A program made the position numbers and the translations under genes. Below are positions 48,801 through 60,800 of a DNA stretch of 64,000 nucleotides, in pieces. The stretch lies in assembly GCF_012273895.1 (NCBI RefSeq), contig NC_052114.1:3286001-3350000 (forward strand), read 5' to 3'. Position 1 is the first letter of the stretch. Each line of letters begins with the position of its first letter. The DNA comes from Zerene cesonia. Its lineage: Eukaryota; Arthropoda; Insecta; Lepidoptera; Pieridae. The notes beneath the pieces are model-generated. The model did not search any database. It saw only the letters and a program-made list of their open reading frames with translations, and was not told the origin of the DNA.

Positions 48801-51800
48801 AAGCGCTTACGCCGACGGTCAATTAAAAGTGTTGCATTTATAATAATCCCCATCGTGGCCTATTAGCGGGTTTGAAGCGTTTCATTAAGCTGGATGGTGT
48901 AAGTGCCACAGGGCGCCACGCCCTCGCCGTTTGGTACACGGCAGACGCCGCGACGGCAACGAGTGAGCGTCTCTAGTGTCAACATCATTAGTGTCGACTG
49001 TAGTTTTCCCGCCGCGTCAACTACGTATATCAATCCATAACCAACGACACAATGGAACTGTGACATATGTGTATACTATGGCACAGTTACGTTTTATAAA
49101 TAAGGCATACATTTATTCAAAGCAAATAGTTTTTATAGGAATAACATGAGTACAGAAAGGATTTTCAATAGTATTCTTACATTCTTATGTGTAGTAAAGA
49201 TAAATCCTGATAAAGATAGAGTATCTTTCCCTGATCGAGTTTCTTGACGGACAAGTTGGTGATCAACGGTCCTGCGCACGCGCATTTACCACGGAAGTAG
49301 GAGGTGGCGTAATAAATATAATGTAACGTATAATGCAATCCCACATGAGTCCAACTAAGAACAGGAATGTCAATGACATTTATGTGTCGAAAATTAATTG
49401 AAAAACACGACTTAATTGGAAATGTTTGGTGTGTATCAATAACTGCTTGTTTTATTTTTCCTGAATCTTATGTCACATTATAAAATATTTGAACTTAGTG
49501 CTAGGAGGTGTGACACACAACGTTTCCATATGCCACTACGACGAACATAATCTTAGTTGGATCCCATAGTAAAACGTATATCAATCTAATATACGATAGA
49601 TATTGGATACCTGCTGAATATTCTAATTATTTTAATACCAACACTCGATATTAACTCAAAGGTTTGTGTAGTTCACAATCGATCTAGCATAGTACATAAT
49701 TGCTATGTAAATACCCGTTGATGGAGGTTTGCTTATGACCATAACTACACCAAACTATGTTTAATTCATGAAATTTCGTACTTCAGCTTCTCGATTCCGA
49801 ACGCGATGGTAAATATTTATTCACGACGAGAGCTTTCGTTATCCTTTGTTATATAAATAACAAATTTTATTAGCAAATATTATAATAATCAATTTTATAT
49901 TACACCCTTGTGATTGCTAACATTAAAAATATAGTAAAAAAAAATCATCAAGGAAAAATTTTCTTATTAATATTATAACATATTTTAAGCAAGATTCGTT
50001 GATACGATAAGGTTTTATGACTGTATTTAATAAAGAAATATTCCTATAATTATTTTAATATTAGGCTCACAGTATCATATGGCTTCGCCAAAGTAATATT
50101 CGATTGTATTTTAATAGTGAAAGCAAGTACTTAATCATTTTAATACACTTTATACAATATCTCTTAATTTAAGTTATACTGTAGTAAGTGTATTAAATAC
50201 ATTTATATACTATGGGAATTCATAAGTAAATTACCGAGCAAAATTTCCTTATGAGAATTTCGTAGACGCGATGTGAAGAATTTATTGAAATGCATTTCTA
50301 TTTCGTCACTCGTGGCGTGGAATCGACGGTCTAATTGCAACTGCCTTCGACGTACACTGCAGTGTTCAATCGACATAAATAATCTAAATATGTATTCATA
50401 AAATGACAGGCCTGCGTGAAAAATACGTTAATGTTATATTAATAAAGAAAACTGTTTCTATTAAAGGAATAAATAACTATGTTGGGTAATTATTATTGTT
50501 TTATTCAAGGAATAATATATTTACAGGAAAATATTATGTTCGTAAAGTGTCACCTCTCACGTCTTACTGGATTTATTTATGAGAAATATTTTTGCTAAAG
50601 GTTTTTACAATAATTAACTACATACACGCAAATCGACCGCACAATACACTATGCTATGCGAGAGTTTTAATACAAAACACATTTATATGCAGAAAATGAT
50701 TGAATAGAGAGAAATGTTCCAACAAAAAACACGTTCAACGCTCGATTTTGGTAAGCCTCGTTCAATTTACATAGAGTGAAATAAATAATTATTCCGTCGA
50801 CAAAATATAAAGAGATAGTAATCATATAAACCTAAATCTATAACGAATTTACCTATGAGCTACGTGTTATTAATGCTATAATAATTGCGATATTATGTTT
50901 AGAAAAATCTTTTAAAAAGATCTCCATGATTTAAACGTCCATCGACAATAAAAGAAGAATAAATACACATTTACAAGATCACCTAAAAATATCGGTCAAT
51001 CATAAACCATCCCCCGTTCGGTCACACTTCGCGTGTGCCACTGTCCTTGCGTGACATGACGAACATTCATATAATGGTCTAACCTGTTGCCTTACCTTAT
51101 TAATGAGTTTATACATATTGTACTACATTACTTATAGACATACAGACTGTTAGAAACTTTCAAGTTGCAAGTCATGAACTGGCTAGCAAATCTTATCGCG
51201 CAGTGCAAGATATCTATCTACATTGCTATCTAAATTCAATGTATAATTAACAAAGTTTATGCATACGATACAAGCAGAAATAACTTTTGAAAATTTTATA
51301 AATGTAAAGAAGATACTTATAGATAAATTAGATATTTAACAGACTCTAACAAAAAAGAATAATGTAATTTTCATTACTTTTTAGCTTGATACCGTGCGTT
51401 GAGATAATTTAGAAAAGAATTTTTTTTTTAACGCTAGTAACATTTTAAAATTAGAAACGATCTGTTCATGTTCTGTTCAGTTTATCAGAAAGTGAAATTA
51501 CAAAAAATGTATGAAATATACGTAAATAAGTAAGCGGCAAAACCGTTCCTAAGAAGTAGACGTGCAATGAAAAATGTATGCAAATGCGAATGTAATTCGC
51601 TCAATGGACACCTTTATAAATTTAATATATTATTTTTACATTATTACAACACAATACAATAAAGGTACCGACAGGAGTGGCATGTAGCTATCATTGTATG
51701 TGTGGTGTAGGTACAAAGGACAGTATCTGATAGACTTATGTGTATAATTCTCTTGGGCACGGCTATGAAGTCGAACGCAATACCTATATGCTATATGTTC

Positions 51801-54800
51801 GAATCGAATAGAGGTCGTTGGGTATGTCGGATTTTATACGATATTTTAAGTTCAAACGTTGTTTCTTTCTGTTGAAATAAAACAATTGAAAAATAAATTT
51901 CTCTAATACATGTCACAAAGAAAATTATTCATGTACGGCAACATGAAAAGTTGTTTTACAACCCTGTTTTAAGAATCATTTTATTAATTACCAATATCTA
52001 ACAAATCACTGTGGATTTGTTCAAGTTAAACAGTTGTAAGCGAAAAAAAAAACCTTAGTAAACATTGATATTATTGCTGTTATTATGGAGGAGGACTTTT
52101 AACACTACATTTATTTCCCTAGAGATATTCCTCGTATACAATAAAACAACAACTCGTGTCACATGAAAACTAACACCGTTAGTAAAGTGGAGTCTGACAG
52201 GCGTTTCGACATTTCTTTCAAAGGCTTTTACGTTTCATCGACGTGAGAATTGTAAGTATAACTTCTATAAAATACAATACATAAATTAATCAAACGAAAA
52301 ATGGAATTATCCATTTAAATTCTTCACAATGTTTCATTTGATATATAAAGAATGTTATAGATTTGAAATTCTTATATATAAAATTCTCGTGTCACAATGT
52401 TAGTCTCTATACTCCTCCGAAACGGCTTGACCGATTCCTCTGAAATTTGGTAAGCATATTGGGTAGGTCTGAGAATCGGCTAACATCTATTTTTCACACC
52501 CCTAAATGATAAGAGTAAGGCAGAACAGCGTTTGCCGGGTGCAGCTAGTAATATATATACGAAATTATTTACAAGTACAAGTTTATAAGCAACGTCGTGA
52601 TAGCGTATACTTAAGTCATTAGAATAATTGAATTCGATTGATTTGAAGGCTAAGACTTTATGCCTTTTACTTTTAAAGAGGCTATTTAATTCTATGTCTA
52701 TTTTATCGACGATTCAATTCAATACATTTTCTTTTTGATCGTTGAAGGAGAAATACCTGCAAAATTAACATTATCTATTCTATCATCCTTCCCTGAGTAC
52801 AAACAAACGAAAATTCTGTTTGATTAGTCATGACACTGATCGATAATGAACAAACAAACATAAAATGTACGGTTTGGCTCCAGAAATTTATTTCTTTCCG
52901 CCATCTCCAAACATATTATCGATTCAATATGAAAAAATGAAAGCTTATGATGATTAATTGGCACCGAATTTTATGTATAATCCGATACAGTTCATTCAAT
53001 ACATCGTCAGTGAAATAAAAATGTCGCGAGTCAAAATCTAAGAGTGAAATCGAAAGTTTGTTCCAAAGATATCATACAATGGTAAAGGCCACTCGGGCGT
53101 GACCTTTCTAAAGGTAGAACGTGTTCTGGTTCCATACTGAGCTTAGGGACGGGATGAAAATTCGTTTCGTATGTTCGTGAGGGCTATTAAGGATCCTTTT
53201 TTCTATTTTAACTGACTTGTAAGTGGCTGTACTGCATTTGAGACACAGATTTTCTAAGATTACATTTATAAATGTACGAAATTTGAACTGAATCGGACAG
53301 TTTGTCTGTTTAGTATATTTTCTATTACTTTATAGCATGAATAAACACTAACTAACTAAGAATGATAAATAATTTATCTAGGAGTAACAAGGAAAATAGC
53401 ATAGAATTTACAAATGAATATACAAAAAAATCATATAATTATTATATGTATGAATTTATTAAACCTCAGACCCTTTGAGCATTAGAAACACGGAATTCAG
53501 CCAAATTACCTAAGTTAAATGAATAGTTTAAAACTAGGTATTACTTATTCAAAGATTCACGAATATGTCAATTACAATCATGCATAATTACGTTAGTGTG
53601 TGGAGTTTGACGATATTTGAGGATATTTGTATCTCGTTCATACAAAAACTCATTAAAGATAACATCAGCCTGAGGTAGGGACAACTCATCTCCTATTACA
53701 AGATGACAACGGTGCCTTGAGTAGGAAGATAGGAGAAAGAAAGACGGGGCGCTAGGATTTAACAGATGTTGTTGTTGTTTTAAGGATATGATAGATGCGA
53801 TGATGGATTACATACAATATTAATTTTCTCACTTGTTTCATAGTAAGTCGTAGTTAATGTATTTATCTTAATCTAGCAATGTAGAACCTCGATATCACAA
53901 TATTCTATGGAAAATGTAAGAATATCGACGTCGTTATTTTTTACCATTCGCTTCGTTCGTTATTTTTTATGTTAGTGAGGATATGTCGGTTTAATTTATA
54001 CATTACTTTTAACGTACAACTGGAAAACCGAGCGGCCTACGATTGTTTCGTTAAACATTGTTATTAAATATATAAATAATTACTCTTCAAGCGAAACAAC
54101 CATTTTATGGAAAAAAAACTACGCCGGCAAATAAGAAAATTCTTTGTAACTGAAATAAATTAAATTTTACAAGGCTTATCACTCGGACGCTCGAGTTTAT
54201 TCGCTTTGAGGGTACATTTTGAATGCAATGTCAACAGATTCTCTTTGCGCTGCAGATGAAAAGTTACGATAGAAATCGTTTAAAAATAATAAATAATCCT
54301 ACATCACCATTATAAGCTTTTATACATGTCATTATTTGTACATGTTGCTTCATGTGTTGCTTATTGATTGTTTGTTTGACCTATAAAATATTTACGAGTA
54401 TATGGTGTCTACGTATTATTAGGTGAGTAATAATGAGATTCGATATTATTGAACGGACCTAGGAATTTTTTTTATACAGAAAATCATTCTGATGTTATCT
54501 TCTCAATTTGAGCCTGCGTATTTTTGTTTGTCATTTTAAACTAAATACGTAAACAACTCTTCACAACAATTCAGCTAAATTGTACCTAAACATAATATAA
54601 AAGAAGAACGGATGGATATCAGTTATTCAATCACGCTAGAGCGGCTGAATGGATCTAAATTAATTTAAACACCTACATTTATTTAAATGAAAAAGTCATT
54701 TTTTTTTTTTGGGAAACTATTCCATTGGATAATAAGAGATGGTTAATAGATGTAATGGAGAACAAACACTATTCTCATCTCAATAAATATTTTATTCATA

Positions 54801-57800
54801 ATCTCTAGGTGGACAACACTTGTTAAGGTGATGTGTACAAGTTTCGATCCAAAATTCATCCCTCAATCCAATATAATATATTATAAGTGCGCCTTTCGTA
54901 TGGAAATGTGAAAATATCGTATATCTAACACGTCATACGGTTGAGCTTCTTTGTGACGTTTCTCTCGAAGTATTTGAGTAAAACACTATTTACCGATCGC
55001 ATTCGCGGGCTTGCTATAGTAGGTATTATTGAATACAATTTAAACGCGCAACTCGCTTGTTAGTGGACATAAAAATAAATAAATATACATTTATTTTTAA
55101 ACATGTAAAAGGTACATATTGCAATCTAATTCGCTGAGTGAGATGACAAATGAATTAGTGTGTGCTGAATTTTGTTCACTTCAAACTTATTTAAGCCGCA
55201 TTGCGTTTCATTTCGCATTCGCAGGGTTCGCATCATCTAAAAGCTAATGGAAGTTTTAAATTTTAATAGTAAAATTCAAAGTGATATGTTTTCACTAGTA
55301 TCGGCATTCCCTTTGACTAGGTAAGTATATATACCTGTAGGTATCCCTCTGCCATATTAAAAAAAATCAATTGTTAACATTAAATATTGTATTTAAAGTT
55401 AACAATTTTGTGCCAATTGTGCATATTCTCTCTTTTGTTTGTGTTTATCTATGTTTATCTGTATTTTTGTGTGCAATAAAATATTATCTATCTACCTATC
55501 AATCTATCTATTTATTTTTTCACTTGTTATTTGAGCAAAATTTCATCTTTCTACATACATACACACACTCCCTTACTTCATAAAATCCTTCTATTTGAAA
55601 ATGTGCGACAAACGTGTTTCAGTACAATTTTTCTTAATTATTCTCACTCTCAATCATTATCACTTCCAAATTTCGATAACAATTACATGAATTTCATCAA
55701 AACATTATTTCAGTATAAAAATTACACATTTTCATTCCCGTTTATAGGTGATTTATGTACAATACTTCCCACCTACATCACACACAAAGACAACATAGTA
55801 CCTAATACCTAATACGAAATACGTTACGCTCATCTGCGATGAAGCCAGCGAGAAGCGTTATCTAATACATCACATATCGATTATGAAGCGAAAGTCAAAT
55901 TTGGTTAGCAAAGTTGCATGTAGGTTAATAACCTTGTCAAATGGAAATTGTGATAGAGACGTTAACTACGACGGCCGAGTTTACTTTCGTCTCACGTTCT
56001 CGGCTGCGCGAGGAATACGGGGCTCGTTCTGCAATCTGACAGCCTCTCCGCCGTTTGGATCTACATAAAACACGTTATTCGGACATAACGACGTTGCCAC
56101 CATTTTATTCTTTGTTTTCATCTTTATTGCTTTTTTAGGACGAACCTTTTATTTTGTCCACGGTTATGTAGGGTTTAATGTTACGCCGACGCGATATGTG
56201 ATAATAGGAATTATAAACAAATTGCTTATTTCAATTTATTATCCGTATTGTTTTTAGAGCTTATACGCTTATTTATGTTAAGCTCAATGCTTCTGAAAGT
56301 GACATTATGCGTAAACAATACGCCTAAACGTAGTAAAGAGACGCAGAACTTAAAACCAATCACTATAATCTATGTTCATTTAGCTACTACGATTTGATTT
56401 TCAGATTAAACGTAGAATTTAGATGAGAGAATATAATTGAATGCCCAGAGCTAGTCCAATATCATCGAACACGTGTTCATTCATAAATGACGTCCCTAAT
56501 GACCGTATTATCGACAGCAATCCATGAAGCACACTTCAAACTCAATTTAGACCGGAGCAATGAAAGCATTTCATATAGGATATATCTTCCTGGGTACTTA
56601 CGTGCAAAGGTTGTTAGGAAATAAAAGTTAATTTTGTGAGACGTCGTTCATAACACTCGTCGTATATAAGCGTTGTTTGAATTTCTTTAATTCTATAACA
56701 GGAAGTTGCATTCATTATTATTTGGGTTTTTAATAACGATTCTACATGAAGCTGTAGTTACTTTCGCAAAACTCAATGCTCACTAATATAACAAATGCTA
56801 AATTTTGTATTGTGCGTTTGTTTGTCTTTCTTTCTTGTCGCAACGGAACGATTCTATGATATGATGAGAGAGTGATATGGGCTCATATTTACTGCGGTGA
56901 AACATCTAATTTCCATGAGAATTTCCTTTGACAACGCGATGGAAAAGCTGTTTGATACAATTTTAGATTTTACCTCACGATAAGTCGGAAATTATATTAA
57001 CCTATTGCCTCAGGCTCTAACTAATAAGCGTATCGTACGAAGGTTAATTCGCCAGCTAATACTGTAAGTAAAAAGTGTACCCTATTTCAAGTATATGGCA
57101 TCGCATGGGCGCGGACCAAACACAATTTAGCTTAGCTTGTCGAGCCCGACACATTACCAGCTATTTGTCTTCCTAAGAGCTTTTATTGGGCCAAGTGCTC
57201 GTTCTCCTTGACATTTAGAAAATACGAATTTAGGACACTAAGTATAGGTGCTTCAAATGTATATAATATAGAAGACGCAAGATTACTTTGACCGTGCATC
57301 TTAGAACTTTAGTTAAAAGATTCTTATCATTTAAAGATGTAGTAAAATATGTATAGGTTACTATAAAAGAGACTTTACCCCTTTAAGTATATGTATATGT
57401 ATATGCAAAGAAGGAGACTTTCCTTGGATACTTTTACTACATTGCTTTACACTCTTTAATTTAATGTTCTGTCACTAACTACAACAAAAGATTCGCGGTA
57501 ACGGTACAGGTCAATTTACTCGGCTAACTTTTATGGAGCGACCATAAAGCTCTTTATAGAGGCGAAATAGCACAAGTTTAATCTCTGGACATAAGGAATA
57601 AAAATTTGACCTTTCGTTGTCGATTAAAAACTGGCTTAGAAAGTTCTGTCGAAGAAAGTGAATGAAGACAAGCGTAATGAGTCCCAAACAAGTTTGTAAC
57701 TTACGAGTTCCTCAGTTTGGGGGTTTGGTTAACGATCCTAAGACATTACAAACACTGTCAACTTTCGCGATATAAAACCTCGAAGGACGATATTATGCAT

Positions 57801-60800
57801 ATCGATTCGGCGAACCGACGGGCATCGAACTGCGAAACGAGTTAAAAATACCACCACCGGCAAACGAACCGGCATCTGCGAGCACACCGGTCAGACTACT
57901 CTGTAGTCTGCTGTCACATGTGTTTGTTTACTATCGGCTCGTTCGCATCGGAAGCGGCGGGAGCGGGTGTACTCGCTTTTGGGTGAGCACTGCTAACACG
58001 TCGCGAACTTTTGAAAGTAGCAAGCGAACTTACGACGAATACCCCAATCCATGTCGGAACGGCGGTCGCAGCGGGCGGCCCGCGGCGCCGCGGCTAGGCA
58101 ACTGGCGTCCTGCCGCCCGGCGCCCGGCGCCCGCACACTCCCGGTCTACTATTCCCATTGTTCGCGACGACGACGTCGCTACTCGCTACACTGTGTTCGC
58201 GGACATAACCGCATCTTATTGTACATTGCTATACATTGCAAGTTCAAGCAATCGTGCACGTAGCTAGGTATGTATAGTACAAATCGTTATGCTCAGTGAG
58301 TAATGTATTCTTTTGGGAATTTATGAACACAATCCGTTTAACTTTGTTCATTTATTTATTAAATATATATGCATATAAGTTTCCCTCAATCAGACTTGTT
58401 CTTTATTGATGACTGGATACAGAGGTTTTTTGGAAGAATCGGCATAAATATTTAAAACTTTCAATATAATAATTATCTGACAGACATTGCTCTGTTTTTG
58501 TACGTGCTTTCAAACGCTTTAGGATTAAATAGACATTAAACTTTTCTTATTACTTTTCCATTGGAGAATCTATACAAGTTTTTCTTGTGTTAGATCCTGC
58601 TATTGACAATATAAAGCTACAACCAAAATAATTAGTGAAATCTGTTCAAATGGTTACGTGTTATACTGCAACAAAGGGAACTGTGGATTAATTATTACAT
58701 AGAACTTGACACTTATTATAGTGCTATCTAGTTTTCTTCCCGTTAATATACCATAAATCCCGTTATTTTATACATTGTATAGAGTATGAGTGTTATTTTG
58801 ATTTTAGTAACAATCGTATGTAAACGCCACTCTAAGTCCCAAGGAAACGGTGAGTTGCAGTATAATAAACACGCGAGCTTTTTCAATGCCCACTATCCAC
58901 AGCTCTTAGCGTTCTTTTCACAAACGATATAGAATTATGAAGTAACATTTTCATAGATAAAATATTCCATAGCACGGAGAGAGTGAAATAAAAAAAGTTA
59001 AGGAAACATTTGTCCAAAGCCCTCAAGATTTTAAAGATCCTTTGAAGACCAAGATAAATCTCTGTTAATTACCGGCACTTCGCTCCGATTCGTCCGTAGC
59101 GCGTTACATATATAGCCTATAGCATTCAGGGATTACGTATATAGCCCACAAAGAAATATTTTTTGTAAAAGGTCCACTATTTACTGAGATTAGCACGTTC
59201 AAACAAACCAACTCTTCAACCTTAAATAATATATTGGACCCTTAGGTACACAAAACCGTTAACTCAGCTAACACAATAAAGTATAAGTATATTATAATTT
59301 CTAAACACAGTAAATAAATCGCTCGAAACACGTTCGAAAATCTTTATGAAATTCAGAGATGACGAGACAACATTACTTAAAGTTAAGAATAAAATTAGAA
59401 TACAAATGAACTCCCACCACGTAGCTTACGGAGACGTTATTTGGATTGGCCGCTAACTTTGCCAATTAACAATTGAATTAGATCAAAGTTAGTTAGATTA
59501 GTTTTCGTTTGTTAGTTTAAAACACTTTTAACTCTATTTAAACAACTTTAAAAATAGTTAGGTTTCGATAAAATGTAATAGTGGGTTCTATTTTTTTTAT
59601 ATTAGTATAAATAAATAAACAATATATTAGTATAAACTTAAATGATAAATGTAACTTTTGAAGCGTCATATTGAAATTGCAAAAACAATATTACAATTAC
59701 AAATGCCGATATTATATAGTATCATTCTTTAAGCATTTATTTATATGGAACGTTAGATCTGGCGCGGGTGGCCCAAAGTTTCGGCTCGATAAAATGAAAT
59801 AGGGAGTCGAACATCACGAAGTAGGTATATATTGTCATATCTTCGAATTTATTTTTCATATTTTTAACACCCATTTAGATATCATCATCTCTTGTATGTA
59901 GGTATGATTAGTAGGCATAATTTAAAAACTTAGAGCAGTGACTCTACACTAAGTAGTGTAATGACACTTTTTAAAAATGATAGATTAGTCCTGTTGTGTT
60001 GTGTTCTGTGTTGTTGAATAAGATTTATTTATTTTGTGATTATCTTTTAGTTTATTTTTTTTTCATTTGTGGTATTAAGATCTATACGGTATATATAATG
60101 ACTTAAAATAATATTATCAATGGGGCGAACAACTAATTAACGAGTTGCGAAAAAATTGTCTAATGAATGACACGCGAATTCCTCTTTACATTAAAAATTA
60201 ATAAGGTCACAGTTATCGAGTAAGTAAATATCATATTCGAAATATACTAAAAGCTGTAAAAATTTGCGTGGCGTGCTCATTAACTGAAGAGGCGATTGGT
60301 GTTCATTTAGACGCGAAGGAGAACTGAGTTCGAGGCCAATCCTATATAAATATCTCATTATATTATATATGTATTTATGAAGAGCACTTATTTGAAATAA
60401 TCTTATTAGCTGTTGCCTTCAGAAACAATGTTAAGTATAGCACTTGTCTCATCTTATACTGGTCTACAAAAGTATGAACCCGCGGCGAAAAGGAGCCGTC
60501 CTAATCCAGATTATGTCTGCTTCATCAGACCACAATAAAAATATAAATGCTATACATTTATGTTCGTCTGATTCACATAGGAGGAGGTTTTAACTATTTT
60601 ATATTTATAAGTCACTAGCGGTCCGCCCAGGTTTCGCCCTTGGTACATATATAGCCTATAGCCTTCCTCAATATATGGGCTATCTAACGCTGAAATAATT
60701 TTCAAATCGGACCAGCCGTTCCTGAGATTAGCGTGTTCAAACAAACAAACAAAGAAACTCTTCAGCTTTATAGTATTAGTATAAATTAGTAGCCATTATT

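Noticed and set aside
57920..58267. 115-codon + strand ORF
   Set aside because: Composition follows the GC-rich block. No family resemblance, and the opposite strand has a better explanation (the candidate cno first exon).
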